Source: CAJCJE01 sp036494465
Lineage (GTDB): Bacteria; Actinomycetota; Actinomycetes; Mycobacteriales; Pseudonocardiaceae
NCBI GenBank assembly: GCA_036494465.1
Contig: DASXOJ010000201.1
Span: forward strand, 20,919 to 84,918
Length of the DNA: 64,000 bases
Reading direction: 5' to 3'
Part shown: positions 1-9,525 of the stretch, piece by piece
Numbering within the stretch: the first letter of the stretch is position 1
Layout of the letters: the number at the start of each line of letters is the position of its first letter
Translations under genes and position numbers: made by a program
The notes under the pieces: model-generated
Database searches by the model: none
Seen by the model: the letters and a program-made list of their open reading frames with translations, nothing else
What the model was told of the DNA's origin: nothing

Positions 1-1640
1 GACGGATACGAGCTCGCCTCCGGGTACGCGCTGCCGTACACCGGCACCGAGGTCTCCCCTGGCTTCGGCTCGACGACCAGCGCGGACGAGTGCGTCACCA
101 CCGGTTTGGCCGCCGGGTTCTCGAACCACACCTTGGTGCCGTCCCACCAGATCGCGATCCAGTCGCCGGAACGGCCGGCCACCGCGAACTGCTGGCCGCT
201 GCTGGCCTTGTCGCCCCAGTCCGCGGCGCACGTGGTGCCGACGGTGCCGGTCGGGTTCAACCCGGGATCGTTGAACAGCGGCGCGGTCGCGTTCGGCGCG
301 GTGCGCAGGTACACGAAGCTGGACGCCTGGTCGGCCACTGGCGTGTGGTTCTCGCAGTCGGTCACGGTCTGGATGTTGGTGGCGAAGTCCGGGTTGATCG
401 TCACCACCGGGCTGCGCACGCTGCCGGTCGGCGCCACGTAGTCACCCAGCAGGTTCATGAAGTGGGTCCAGTTCCAGAACGGACCCGGATCCCAGTGCAT
501 GCCAGGAATGCCAGCTGTGCTCGGCCCTGGCACGTTGTCGTGCCCGATGACGTGCTGCCGGTCCACCGGCAGGTGGTAGCGCGCGGCCAGGTAGCGCACC
601 AGTTTCGCGGTGGTCTGGTAGAGCCGCTCGGTGAACCAGGTCGCGCCCTGGACGGCGAAACCCTCCTGCTCGACACCGACGGCGTGCATGTTCAGGTACC
701 AGTTGCCCGCGTGCCAGGCGACATCGGCGTCCGGCACCATCTGGGTCACGGTGCCGTTGCTGCCGCGCACCACATAGTTGGCGCTGGCGTAGTGGGTCGG
801 GTTCTGGAAATCCGACACCGTCGCCGCGTAGGTCTCTTCGGTGTCGTGAATGACGATGTAGTTGATGGTCAGGCCGTTGTTCGGCCGGTTCGCCAGGTCG
901 TAGTTGCCGTAGTCGGTCGAACTGGACACCTCGGTGTACGCGGCCGGAATGAATGTGCAGTCCAGGTTCACGGGGCATTCGGCCGGTTGACCGGGCGGTG
1001 GCGGGGCGAGGTGCAACGCGGCCAGCTGACCGGTGTTCGGCGCGACAGAGGGATCGGCGGGCAGGCTGATGTTCTGGCCGTCGTCGGTGTGCCGGGCCGT
1101 ACCGGTGCGAATGGTGGCGTAGACGTCGTCCGCGAAGTCCCTGGCACCGGCCTGATCCGTCACGCCGGAGTACTCGGCGACCGCGCCGTACCACTCGTCG
1201 ACCGAGGTGGGCACGATGCCGTTGTCGAGTTTCTTCGCGTACCCGGCGAGCAGCGCTGCGGCAGCGCGGATGTTGTCGCCTGGATCGGTCTTCACAGCGG
1301 CCGGGGTCGCGCCGATCAACGTGGCTGCCGTGCCCAAGGTGTGTAATCCGGCGGTTGACGGGGTGCCCTTCGCTGTCAACCCGGTGGCTACATCGGCGAG
1401 GGCCATCGGACCGTAGTCACCGGTGGTGCTCGGCGCGCCGTTGTGCGCCTCCCACAGGGATTCGTTGTAGGACACCGCGAGCAGCACGCTCTCCGGCACC
1501 CCGGACTCCTGCGCCGCGGCGGCGAACTGCTGCTGCCGGGCCGAGGACGCGTCCTGCGCACCAGCGGTGACCGGTAACCCCACGGCCAGCGCGGTCGCCG
1601 CGACGGCCAGCGTTCCGACCAGCCGACGATTGATTCTCAT
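1..1640 (-). CDS. Secreted N-acetylmuramoyl-L-alanine amidase, C-terminus beyond the left edge
   Basis: The reading frame stays open from the ATG at 1640 to the left edge, so the C-terminus is missing. Residues 1-28 are a signal peptide (two Arg, then a hydrophobic run ending near TAGAQD). Residues about 35-160 (AVSYNESLW, TGDYGPMAL) resemble the lysozyme-like fold often placed before amidases. An Amidase_2 domain follows from about residue 255. It has the first zinc-ligand His in VIHDTE (near residue 265), WHAGN, and the late IGHDNVPG segment. A Trp-rich stretch after about residue 400 looks SH3-like. It should cleave the MurNAc to L-Ala bond of peptidoglycan outside the membrane. I cannot tell whether the cell's own wall or that of other bacteria is the target. 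Confidence 0.9.
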   Translation of the reverse strand, partial: MRINRRLVGTLAVAATALAVGLPVTAGAQDASSARQQQFAAAAQESGVPESVLLAVSYNESLWEAHNGAPSTTGDYGPMALADVATGLTAKGTPSTAGLHTLGTAATLIGATPAAVKTDPGDNIRAAAALLAGYAKKLDNGIVPTSVDEWYGAVAEYSGVTDQAGARDFADDVYATIRTGTARHTDDGQNISLPADPSVAPNTGQLAALHLAPPPPGQPAECPVNLDCTFIPAAYTEVSSSTDYGNYDLANRPNNGLTINYIVIHDTEETYAATVSDFQNPTHYASANYVVRGSNGTVTQMVPDADVAWHAGNWYLNMHAVGVEQEGFAVQGATWFTERLYQTTAKLVRYLAARYHLPVDRQHVIGHDNVPGPSTAGIPGMHWDPGPFWNWTHFMNLLGDYVAPTGSVRSPVVTINPDFATNIQTVTDCENHTPVADQASSFVYLRTAPNATAPLFNDPGLNPTGTVGTTCAADWGDKASSGQQFAVAGRSGDWIAIWWDGTKVWFENPAAKPVVTHSSALVVEPKPGETSVPVYGSAYPEASSYP

Positions 1641-1823
1641 CCGCCACCCACCCCTCAGCTCGCCTCACAGTTGCGCCTACCTTGGCCTCACCGAGCGACC
1701 AGGTCAATACCTAACGTGCCAACTGGTGCATTTGGTGAATAACCGACCGGGCACACGCTGTTCCCGTTGGCGGCGAAGACCCTAAGCTTGGCTGACGGCA
1801 GCGGTGGAAAGGGCGACGTAAGG

Positions 1824-2672
1824 ATGAATCAGCGGCAGACGCCGGAGGATCGAACCGCCTGGCTCGCCGACGCGTCCCGGGTCGACGTGGATCGCCCGAA
1901 CGCTGCCCGCATGTACGACTACTACCTCGACGGCAACACCAATCTCGCGGTCGACCGGGCCGCCGCCGAGGAAGCGCTCAAGGTCGGCCCCTGGGCGCGC
2001 ACCTACGCGCGGGCCAATCGCGCGTTCCTCGGCCGGGCCGTGCGATACCTGACCGAGCAGGGCATCGACCAGTTCCTGGACCTTGGTTCCGGCATTCCGA
2101 CCGTCGGCAACGTGCACGAGGTCGCGCACCAGCTGAACCCGGACGCCCGCGTCGCCTACGTCGACGTCGAACCGGTCGCCGTGGCGCACGCGCGCAGGCT
2201 GCTCGCGGACTTCGACAACGTCAGCATCACCCAGTCCGATATCCGCCAACCGGAGATCGTGCTGGCCGAACCGGGCGTCGCAGAACTGCTCGACTTCACC
2301 CGGCCGGTCGCCGTGCTCGCCGTCGCCATCCTGCCGTTCGTCACCGACGATGCCGAAGCCGCCGAGGTCGTCGCCGGTTACCGCGCGGCCTGCGTCGCAG
2401 GCAGCCACCTGGCGATCTCGCACATCTCCCAGCTCAACGTCTCCGACGAGCAACTGGCGCACGCCTACGAGGTGATGGCCAGGACGCCGACTCCGGTGAA
2501 ATGGCGCGGTGAAGCCGAAATCCGCCCGCTGCTCGCCGGCTACGACCTGGTCGAGCCCGGTCTGGTCTGGACTCCGTTGTGGCGCACGGACCCCGGTGGC
2601 TTTCCCGCCTGGCTCCCGGATCCGGCCGAGGCCAACGCCTACGCGGCGGTCGGCGTCCTGCCTGCGGGCTGA
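1824..2672 (+). CDS. SAM-dependent methyltransferase of the DUF574 (Methyltransf_19) type
   Basis: A 282-residue protein. Early NAARMYDYYLDG and FLDLGSGIPT (a variant SAM-binding motif I) followed by VAYVDVEP are the signature of a family that is heavily duplicated in actinomycetes and mostly without known substrate. The ATG at 1824 is chosen because the family begins just before the RMYDYYLDG block and an AAGG lies upstream. An in-frame GTG-type start at 1767 would add 19 low-complexity residues. The gene stands alone and converges on recD2 with 3 bases between the stops. The methylated substrate cannot be inferred. Confidence 0.88.
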   Translation: MNQRQTPEDRTAWLADASRVDVDRPNAARMYDYYLDGNTNLAVDRAAAEEALKVGPWARTYARANRAFLGRAVRYLTEQGIDQFLDLGSGIPTVGNVHEVAHQLNPDARVAYVDVEPVAVAHARRLLADFDNVSITQSDIRQPEIVLAEPGVAELLDFTRPVAVLAVAILPFVTDDAEAAEVVAGYRAACVAGSHLAISHISQLNVSDEQLAHAYEVMARTPTPVKWRGEAEIRPLLAGYDLVEPGLVWTPLWRTDPGGFPAWLPDPAEANAYAAVGVLPAG

Positions 2673-2675
2673 CTC

Positions 2676-4892
2676 TCAGACGCTGGTCAGCCGGTGATCC
2701 AGCGCGGTGTGCCGCCGCCCGGTGCCCACCGCGCGCACTGCCTGGCCGATGGCCTTGCGTGAACCCACCAGTACCACCAACTTCTTGGCCCGGGTCACGG
2801 CGGTGTACAGCAGGTTGCGCTGCAACATCATCCACGCGCTCATCGTCACCGGAACGACGACGGCGGGATATTCGCTGCCCTGGGAACGGTGAATGGTCAC
2901 CGCGTAGGCGTGCGTCAACTCGTCCAACTCGCTGAACTCGTAGTCGACGTCCTCGTCCTCGTCGGTGCGCACCGACAACCGCTGCTCGTCGAGGTCCATG
3001 GCCGTGACAATGCCGAGTGTCCCGTTGAAAACGCCGTTGGCGCCCTTGTCGTAGTTGTTCCTGATCTGGGTGACCTTGTCGCCGACCCGGAACGTCCGCC
3101 CACCGAACCGGCGCTCCGCCAGATCGGGCTGGGCAGGCGTCAACGCCTCCTGTAGCAACATGTTCAGCGCGGCAGCGCCTGCCGGGCCGCGGTGCATCGG
3201 TGCGAGCACCTGTACGTCGCGACGCGGGTTCAGGCCGAACTTGGCCGGGATCCGGTTGGCCACCACGTCCACGGTCAACTCGGCGGCGGGTTCGGCCTCG
3301 TCCACCGCGAACAGGAAGAAGTCCGGCAGCCCCTCGGTGATCGGGAACTCGCCCGCGTTGATCCGGTGCGCGTTGGTGACCACCCCGGACTGCTGCGCCT
3401 GCCGGAAGATGTGCGTCAGGCGGACGTGCGGAATCGGAGTGCCGTCAACCAGCAGATCACGCAACACCTCACCCGCACCGACCGACGGCAACTGGTCCGC
3501 GTCACCGACCAGGAGCAGGTGCGCGCCCGGCGCGACCGCCTTCACGAGTTTGTTGGCCAGCAACAGATCCAGCATCGACGACTCGTCGACCACCACCAGA
3601 TCCGCGTCCAGCGGCCGGTCCCGGTCATAGGCGGCGTCGCCACCGGGCCGTAGTTCCAGCAGCCGGTGCACGGTCGCGGCGTCCTGCCCGGTCAGTTCGG
3701 TGAGCCGTTTGGCCGCCCGCCCGGTCGGCGCGGCCAGCACCACCCGCGCGCCCTTGGCCTTCGCCAGTTCGACGATCGAGCGCACCGCGAAGCTCTTGCC
3801 GCAGCCGGGCCCGCCGGTCAACACCGAGACTTTCGCTGTCAACGCCTGTTTTACAGCGTCCTCCTGCGCGGAGGCGAGATCGGCACCGGTGCGGCCGCGC
3901 AGCCAGGTCAGTGCCCGGTCCCAGTCGACATCGGCGAACGCGGCCAGCCGGTCGGCGTCCGCGTGCAACAGCCGCAGCAACTGGTTGGCCAGCGAGATCT
4001 CGGCGCGGTGCATCGGCACCAGGTAGATCGCGGCGATCTTCTCGCCGACCTCGTCGTCCGGAAGCTCTTCGCGGACAACGCCTTCCTCGACCACGAGTTC
4101 GGTCAGGCAGTCGATCACCAGTCCGGCGTCGATCTGCAGGATCTTCACCGCGTCGCCGATCAGCTCCTGCTCGGGCAGGTAGCAGTCGCCGTTGCCGACC
4201 GCCTCGGACAGAGTGAACTGCAGCCCGGCCTTGACCCGCTGCGGGCTGTCGTGCGGAATGCCGACCGCCTTGGCGATGGTGTCCGCGGTCCGGAACCCGA
4301 TCCCCCACACGTCCGAGGCCAGCCGGTACGGCTCGGTGCGCACGACCTCGATCGCCTTGTCCTGGTACTGCTTGTAGATCCGCACGGCGAGCGAGGTGGA
4401 CACGCCGACGCCCTGGAGGAAGATCATGACCTCCTTGATCGACTTCTGTTCCTCCCACGCCGCCGCGATCAACTTGGTTCGTTTCGGCCCGAGCTTCGGC
4501 ACCTCGATCAGCCGCTTCGGCTCGTGCTCGATCACGTCCAGCGCGCCCACGCCGAAGTGCTCGACGATCCGGTCGGCCAGCACCGGGCCGATGCCCTTGA
4601 TCAGCCCGGACCCGAGGTAGCGCCGGATGCCCTGGATCGTCGCGGGCAGCACGGTCGTGTAGTCCTCGACGTGGAACTGCTTGCCATACTGCGGATGCGA
4701 CCCCCACCGGCCGCTCATCCGCAGCGACTCGCCCGGCTGCGCACCGAGCAGCGCGCCGACCACGGTGACCAGGTCGCTGCCGCGCCCGGTGTCCACCCGC
4801 GCGACCGTGTAGCCGGTCTCGTCGTTGGCGAAGGTGATCCGTTCCAGCACGGCCTCCAGCACCGCCGGTCGGAACTGATCACCCTGCGCCAC
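2676..4892 (-). CDS. recD2: RecD2-type ATP-dependent 5'-3' DNA helicase
   Basis: A 738-residue protein of the usual RecD2 (YrrC) length. The N-terminal third is the RecD2-specific OB and helix-hairpin-helix part (residues 1-220, with GIGPVLADRIV and GIGFRTADTIA hairpins). The RecA-like core follows: Walker A GGPGCGKS at about 360-367, Walker B VVDESSMLD, the VGDADQLPSVG motif, and the C-terminal UvrD_C-like TIHRSQGSEY. It lacks the features of RecBCD-bound RecD1, so it probably acts alone in DNA repair or replication-fork processing. The start codon is GTG at 4892. No partner recB or recC genes are nearby. Confidence 0.95.
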   Translation of the reverse strand: MAQGDQFRPAVLEAVLERITFANDETGYTVARVDTGRGSDLVTVVGALLGAQPGESLRMSGRWGSHPQYGKQFHVEDYTTVLPATIQGIRRYLGSGLIKGIGPVLADRIVEHFGVGALDVIEHEPKRLIEVPKLGPKRTKLIAAAWEEQKSIKEVMIFLQGVGVSTSLAVRIYKQYQDKAIEVVRTEPYRLASDVWGIGFRTADTIAKAVGIPHDSPQRVKAGLQFTLSEAVGNGDCYLPEQELIGDAVKILQIDAGLVIDCLTELVVEEGVVREELPDDEVGEKIAAIYLVPMHRAEISLANQLLRLLHADADRLAAFADVDWDRALTWLRGRTGADLASAQEDAVKQALTAKVSVLTGGPGCGKSFAVRSIVELAKAKGARVVLAAPTGRAAKRLTELTGQDAATVHRLLELRPGGDAAYDRDRPLDADLVVVDESSMLDLLLANKLVKAVAPGAHLLLVGDADQLPSVGAGEVLRDLLVDGTPIPHVRLTHIFRQAQQSGVVTNAHRINAGEFPITEGLPDFFLFAVDEAEPAAELTVDVVANRIPAKFGLNPRRDVQVLAPMHRGPAGAAALNMLLQEALTPAQPDLAERRFGGRTFRVGDKVTQIRNNYDKGANGVFNGTLGIVTAMDLDEQRLSVRTDEDEDVDYEFSELDELTHAYAVTIHRSQGSEYPAVVVPVTMSAWMMLQRNLLYTAVTRAKKLVVLVGSRKAIGQAVRAVGTGRRHTALDHRLTSV

Positions 4893-4939
4893 GCACCGAT
4901 CCTAGTCGCGGCCTCCGACCGCCCGGCGCCCCTGGCAGA

Positions 4940-6562
4940 TCAGCTCACGGCCCACTGCTGGTTCGCGCCACCGTTGCACGACCACAGCTCGGCCGTGGTC
5001 CCGTTCACGTTGCCCGAGGGCACGTTGCCGCCGGTCACGTCCAGGCACAACCCGGACTGCACGCCGGTGATGGTGCCGTCCGGGTTCAGCACCCACTGCT
5101 GGTTCGCGCCGCCATCGCACGACCACAGCTCGACCTTGGTTCCTGCGGACGTCTGGTTGTTGTACGCGTCCAGGCACATGGTGCCGCTGTAAACGCGCAG
5201 TTCACGGGCAGCGGTCGGTGTCCACTTCTGGTTGGCACCACCATCGCAGTCCCAGATGTCGACCTGCGCGCCCGGGGTGGTGGACGCGCCGTTCACGTCG
5301 AGACAACGGCTGGACGACGCGCCGACCAACTCGCTCGTCGTGCCGACGGTGCTCCCGCTGCCCGGCGACACCCGGTACATCACCACACCGTGGCCGGGCA
5401 CGGTCGCGCTGATCGAACTGCTCGTCGAGGAGATCGCGTTCGACCACAGGTTGTCCAGCTTGTAGCTGCTGGCACCGGCCAGGCCGACCGCGCTCGCGCT
5501 GGTCGAGATCGTCGCGGCGCCGCCGTTCTCGTTGAACAGCGCGACCGCGACGTCGCCGTTGGCCAGCGGCTTGGCGAGCACGTCCAGACCGCCCGACGCG
5601 GAGACCTCCTTGCCCTGCTTGCCCAGCGAGTCCTGGTCGACGGCGATCACGTTCTTATTCAGGTACAGCGACATCGTCGCCTGCGTCGCGGCAGGCAGGT
5701 TGGTGCCGGAGATCAGCGGCGCGGCCATCTCCGCCCACAGGCCGAACTCGGCGCGGTCTTCGGTGAACGACATGCCGTTGCCGACCTCCAGCATGTCCGG
5801 GTCGTTCCACGCGCCGGGGCCCGCGTCGGCGGCAAGGCCGACGTTGGTGTGGAAGTTGGACAGCATGCTGCCGAAGTTCGCGGAGATGTCGCCGGTGGTG
5901 CGCCACAGGTTGCCGACCTGTGAACCCCAGGTCCACACCGACGCGTTGCCCCAGTTGCACAGGCTGTACACGATCGGCCTGCCGGTGGCGGCCAGCGCGT
6001 CCCGCATTGCCGTGTACCGCTGCTGGTCCGGAACGCCCTGGTTGTTGCAGTTATCGTATTTCAGATAGTCCACGCCCCAGGACGCGAAGCTGTTCGCGTC
6101 CTGCTGTTCGTGGTTGAGGCTGCCCGGATAGCCCGCGCAGGTCGCGGTGCCCGCGCTCTCGTAGATGCCGAGGCCGAGCCCGAGCGAATGCACGTAGTTG
6201 GCGACGCCCGTGATCCCGTTCGGGAACTTGGTCGGATCGGGCACCAGGTTGCCACTGGCGTCACGATTGTTCGTCATCCAGCAGTCGTCGATGTTGACGA
6301 AGTGGTATCCGGCCGCCTGCATGCCTGAGCTCACCAGGTACTGCGCGGTCTGCTCGACGAGCGCGGCGCTCACGTTGCAGCCGAAGGAGTTCCAGTCGTT
6401 CCACCCCATCGGTGGCGTGCGCGCGAGCCCGTTGCCCAGCGCCGGTTCGACCGGTGCGGCCTTGGCGAGTTGGCCCGCTTCTGCTGTGCCAACGGCAACA
6501 ACGCCGGGCACAACGGCAGCGGCTAAGACAAGCGCGATCATCGCGCCGACAATCCTGCGCAC
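4940..6562 (-). CDS. Secreted GH27 alpha-galactosidase with a C-terminal ricin-type (CBM13) lectin module
   Basis: A 540-residue exported enzyme that removes terminal alpha-galactosyl groups from plant galactosides such as galactomannan side chains. Residues 1-29 are a signal peptide. The GH27 catalytic domain starts at TPPMGWNDWNSF. Its nucleophile is Asp170 in YLKYDNC and its acid/base is Asp225 in WRTTGDI. An IDDCW motif also fits the family. The last ~130 residues form one beta-trefoil with three QxW repeats (NQKW, NQQW, NQQW) and a LDVNGA/LDVTGG pattern. The GTG start at 6562 has GGGAGG upstream. The gene is monocistronic. I see no catalytic residue missing. Confidence 0.95.
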   Translation of the reverse strand: MRRIVGAMIALVLAAAVVPGVVAVGTAEAGQLAKAAPVEPALGNGLARTPPMGWNDWNSFGCNVSAALVEQTAQYLVSSGMQAAGYHFVNIDDCWMTNNRDASGNLVPDPTKFPNGITGVANYVHSLGLGLGIYESAGTATCAGYPGSLNHEQQDANSFASWGVDYLKYDNCNNQGVPDQQRYTAMRDALAATGRPIVYSLCNWGNASVWTWGSQVGNLWRTTGDISANFGSMLSNFHTNVGLAADAGPGAWNDPDMLEVGNGMSFTEDRAEFGLWAEMAAPLISGTNLPAATQATMSLYLNKNVIAVDQDSLGKQGKEVSASGGLDVLAKPLANGDVAVALFNENGGAATISTSASAVGLAGASSYKLDNLWSNAISSTSSSISATVPGHGVVMYRVSPGSGSTVGTTSELVGASSSRCLDVNGASTTPGAQVDIWDCDGGANQKWTPTAARELRVYSGTMCLDAYNNQTSAGTKVELWSCDGGANQQWVLNPDGTITGVQSGLCLDVTGGNVPSGNVNGTTAELWSCNGGANQQWAVS

Positions 6563-7034
6563 AACGCCTCCCAGTCGATCGCGTCGACAACCGCAGCGAA
6601 CCTAGCCGCGCCACGGTGACAACCGGAACGCCCGGAAGGAGGCAATACCGGGCGACAACAGGACAGGAATTTCACACCTGCCGGTAACAGTGAGGGCATT
6701 CGTCAGTTCGGCGCTGTCGGGGCGGCTCCGCGGAGCCCGGGGTTCGGGGACCGTAGCTCGCGAGGGTGCGCCGGCCCATTCCAGCCGTGCCGCCGTTCGC
6801 GTTCGTGCGGTCGCCGGCCCGATCACTCCCGTGTACCGGTCATCAAGCCTCGTCGGCGCGGGGCCCGACCTCACGAAGCCGGGGTGTCACCCGCCGAGCA
6901 CGGATCGATGACTCAGGTGCACACCTGGGGTTGTCCCGTTCGGTACCGACCGAGTCATGCGCACGTACAGAAGCCGTCCCTTGACACAAAAAAGGCTAGT
7001 CATGGTGGCTGAGTCACCTCCGCTCGCTCCTCGC
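6563..7034. other. Intergenic stretch, no gene seen
   Basis: About 470 bases between the alpha-galactosidase start and the stop of the pentapeptide-repeat gene. Short open frames here have no ribosome binding site, no recognisable motif and Arg/Pro/Ala-rich composition typical of shadow frames. The alpha-galactosidase promoter must lie in the first ~200 bases, but I cannot pick convincing -35 and -10 boxes. Confidence 0.5.
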
Positions 7035-8051
7035 TCAGCCTGGTGTGCTGACATCGATAGGACGTCCCGGACCAGTCCGGGGTTCCGTCACACTGCGTAA
7101 TTCTGCCCGAATAAGCCGTGCGTAGCAAGCATTGTCGGCCATCGCGGTTTCTTGCCAGCCCTGCGGCCAGATCCGGCGCTTTTCGCCGTCGATCCTGGTC
7201 AACGCGCCACTCAGATTCACCCCAGCCGACCCGCTGCCGAAATCGACAGAACCATCGAAGCGCGCGCCGTGAAATGACTGGTCGCCACCGGTGAAATCGA
7301 CCCGGCGGAAATCCGCGAAACCGGTGAATCGCGCGTCCCGGAAACTGATGCCGTTCGCGACGACCAGACCGCGGAAAACGACCGAGTCGCAGAACGTCGC
7401 CTTCGAGAACCGCGCGGAGCGCACCCGGCAACGCGACAGGTTCAACGCGACCAGCGTCGACTCGTAGAGGTCGAGGTCGATGTCCGGCCAGAACGTGGCG
7501 GCGGGCGCGTTCGCCTGCTCACCCGGTCGCAGGTGTCTGGTGAGCACGCTCTGCGCGGCGCGGCGAACATCGCCGTCAGCGGCATCGCCTGTCCCGGTGC
7601 ACAGCAGGCCGCACAGCACGTTGACCGCGGTCTGCCGATGCCCCGGATAGTCCTGGGCGAGGCGTTCCAGGGCGAAGCAGCCCGCCATCCGGACCACCGG
7701 CTTGTCGCTGCCCAACTGGTCGACGGCTTTGTCGTACAGATCCGTCACCCGTCGCTCGGTGGCATCGTGCTCGGAACTGCGCCCGGCGAGTTCGGTCATC
7801 CGTTGCCGTCGCGCGCTGAGCAGCAGCGCGGCAACGCCGCCGGTGCCTGCGAGCAAACTTGTCACGTTGCTGAGCACACCGAGGTCGGTCGAGTGCGCCG
7901 AGCCCAGTACCAGCACGATCGCGCCGCAGGTGACAACGAATAATCCCGCCGCCCACAGCACGATCGCGCGCACGCTCAACACGGATTCGGTCCGGTCCGC
8001 CGATGAGGGTTTTCGCATAACACTTTCCGCCGCCGAAATGTCGTCCAGCAT
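7035..8051 (-). CDS. Membrane-anchored pentapeptide-repeat protein
   Basis: A 338-residue protein, or 327 if translation starts at the second Met (8018). Two hydrophobic segments lie near residues 28-50 and 58-80. A cytoplasmic helical part follows (ERRVTDLYDKAVDQLGSDKP, MAGCFALERLAQDY), seen in many actinobacterial pentapeptide proteins. The C-terminal third has the five-residue periodicity of the family (LNLSR, CRVRSARF, ISFRDARF, ADFRRVDF, FHGARF), predicting a short right-handed beta-helix. The repeat run is broken after FHGARFDGSV. Function is unknown. Such proteins are often adaptors, and there is no topoisomerase or quinolone context here. Confidence 0.8.
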   Translation of the reverse strand: MLDDISAAESVMRKPSSADRTESVLSVRAIVLWAAGLFVVTCGAIVLVLGSAHSTDLGVLSNVTSLLAGTGGVAALLLSARRQRMTELAGRSSEHDATERRVTDLYDKAVDQLGSDKPVVRMAGCFALERLAQDYPGHRQTAVNVLCGLLCTGTGDAADGDVRRAAQSVLTRHLRPGEQANAPAATFWPDIDLDLYESTLVALNLSRCRVRSARFSKATFCDSVVFRGLVVANGISFRDARFTGFADFRRVDFTGGDQSFHGARFDGSVDFGSGSAGVNLSGALTRIDGEKRRIWPQGWQETAMADNACYARLIRAELRSVTEPRTGPGRPIDVSTPG

Positions 8052-8101
8052 CGAGCCGGATCCTGACGTTACCGCACGGCGAATGGTGCCAACGGCCTAG
8101 T

Positions 8102-8329
8102 TCACGAATTGCTGCGCAACCGCCGGACCCCGCTGCTGACCAGGAAAATCCCGCCGATGCCGAGCAGCAGACCGATGGCCAGCCACAATTTCGCGCCGCT
8201 CATGAAACTGCCCGTGACGATGTCCAGCCCTTGCAGCGTCCAGACCAGCCCGACCAGGAACAGCACGATACCCACGACCACAAAAGCCCAGTTCTTCACG
8301 ATCCACAACTCCCAGAACAGCGACGACAT
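8102..8329 (-). CDS. Small two-helix membrane protein of unknown function
   Basis: A 75-residue protein beginning MSSLFWELW. The ATG at 8329 is preferred over the longer frame from 8398 because GGAGGA lies about 12 bases upstream and the extra residues are Arg/Gly-rich filler. Two hydrophobic stretches are visible (VVVGIVLFLVGLVW and LWLAIGLLLGIGGIFLVSSG), joined by a short loop, with a basic tail RRLRSNS. It looks like a small conserved actinobacterial membrane protein. I do not know its role. It diverges from the Lrp regulator gene. Confidence 0.7.
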   Translation of the reverse strand: MSSLFWELWIVKNWAFVVVGIVLFLVGLVWTLQGLDIVTGSFMSGAKLWLAIGLLLGIGGIFLVSSGVRRLRSNS

Positions 8330-8460
8330 CTCCCACAGCTTCCTCCTCCCCCGACACCCACGATTCACCCCTCCCACCCCGCGCGGGCGGCCACTCACGA
8401 CCGAAACGAGTATCCCAACGGCACTCTTCCACGATTTCCGACATGATCTAGACTCAACTG

Positions 8461-9468
8461 GTGAAATCCCACACCTTCACCCAACCTCGCGGACAGCTTC
8501 CCGAGTTTGACGGGCTGGACCGGCAACTGTTGCAGGCGCTGCAACTGAACGGGCGCGCCCCGTTCAACCGGATCGCCGAGGTGCTGGGAGTTTCCGACCA
8601 GACCATCGCCCGCCGCTACAGCAGGCTGCGCTCCGCGGGCTCACTGCGCGTGCTCGGCATGACCGATCCGATCGTGCTTGGCGAGGTGTCCTGGTTCGTC
8701 CGCGTGCACTGCGCGCCGGACGTGGCAAGCCCGGTCGCGGAAGCCCTCGCGCGCCGCGACGACACGTCCTGGGTCAGTCTGACCTCGGGCGGCACCGAGA
8801 TCGTCTGCATCGCCCGCGCCGGAGCGGACGAGGACAGCAATGCGTTGCTGCTGCAGAAACTCCCGCACACCCCGCGTGTGCTGGGGGTGACCGCGCAGTG
8901 CATCCTGCACACGTACTTCGGCGGCGCCAAGAGCCTGATCAACAAGCAGCGGCACCTCACGCCCGAACAGATCGAGGCGCTCACCGTGCGTCGCCCAGCC
9001 GCGGGCGAGGTCGACCCGGGCCCGTTGACCGAGGCGGACCAGCACCTGCTGGCCGTGCTGGCCAACGACGGCAGGGCCGGCTTCGCCGAGCTGGCGCAGG
9101 CCAGTGGTACCTCCCAGTCGACGGTCCGCAGGCGCCTGAGCGAGCTGCTGGACAGCGGGGTGCTGTACCTGGACACCGAATTCGACCGGCGCATCCTCCA
9201 TCTCGACACCCGCGCGATGCTGTGGCTCTCGGTCACACCGGCCGACCTGGTCGCGGCGGGCGAAGCCATGGCCGAACACGTCGAAGTCGCGTTCTGCGCG
9301 GCGATCTCCGGTTCGTCGAACCTCACCGCGAGCGTGGTCTGTTCCGGCGTGACGGAGCTCTACGACTACCTGACCGAGAAGGTCGCGAGGCTGCCCGGCG
9401 TGCAGGGGGCGGAGACCGCCCCGCTGATCCGTACGGTGAAGAGCATCAGCGCGGGCCGCATCCCGTGA
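8461..9468 (+). CDS. Lrp/AsnC-family transcriptional regulator with duplicated HTH and ligand domains
   Basis: A 335-residue protein, about twice the usual Lrp length. It holds two AsnC-type winged helix-turn-helix segments (LDRQLLQALQLNGRAPF...VSDQTIARRYSRL and DQHLLAVLANDGRAGF...TSQSTVRRRLSEL), each followed by a RAM-like ligand domain. Double-headed Lrp proteins are common in actinomycetes. No amino-acid gene is next to it, so the effector is unknown. The GTG start has no Shine-Dalgarno sequence. A TAGACT box at 8449-8454 would place transcription start on the start codon itself, so the mRNA is probably leaderless. Confidence 0.9.
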   Translation: MKSHTFTQPRGQLPEFDGLDRQLLQALQLNGRAPFNRIAEVLGVSDQTIARRYSRLRSAGSLRVLGMTDPIVLGEVSWFVRVHCAPDVASPVAEALARRDDTSWVSLTSGGTEIVCIARAGADEDSNALLLQKLPHTPRVLGVTAQCILHTYFGGAKSLINKQRHLTPEQIEALTVRRPAAGEVDPGPLTEADQHLLAVLANDGRAGFAELAQASGTSQSTVRRRLSELLDSGVLYLDTEFDRRILHLDTRAMLWLSVTPADLVAAGEAMAEHVEVAFCAAISGSSNLTASVVCSGVTELYDYLTEKVARLPGVQGAETAPLIRTVKSISAGRIP

Positions 9469-9474
9469 CAGCGG

Positions 9475-9513
9475 CGGGCGACCGTGTCAACCAGAGGTTT
9501 CCACGGCCGCCCG
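9475..9513. terminator. Hairpin between convergent Lrp and ABC genes
   Basis: Arms CGGGCGACCGTG (9475-9486) and CACGGCCGCCCG (9502-9513) pair in 11 of 12 positions around a 15-base loop. It lies 6 bases after the Lrp stop and 12 before the ABC stop, so it could end transcription from both sides. No U-tract is present, as is usual in high-GC actinomycetes. Confidence 0.5.
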
Positions 9514-9525
9514 AGGTGTGATCCG

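Noticed and set aside
90..1346. Long plus-strand open frame over the left-edge amidase
   Set aside because: Shadow of the minus-strand gene: Arg/His/Val-rich, no motif and no ribosome site, whereas the antisense frame has a signal peptide and amidase motifs.
6602..6911. Short open frames on both strands between the alpha-galactosidase and pentapeptide-repeat genes
   Set aside because: No ribosome site, no motif, biased composition.
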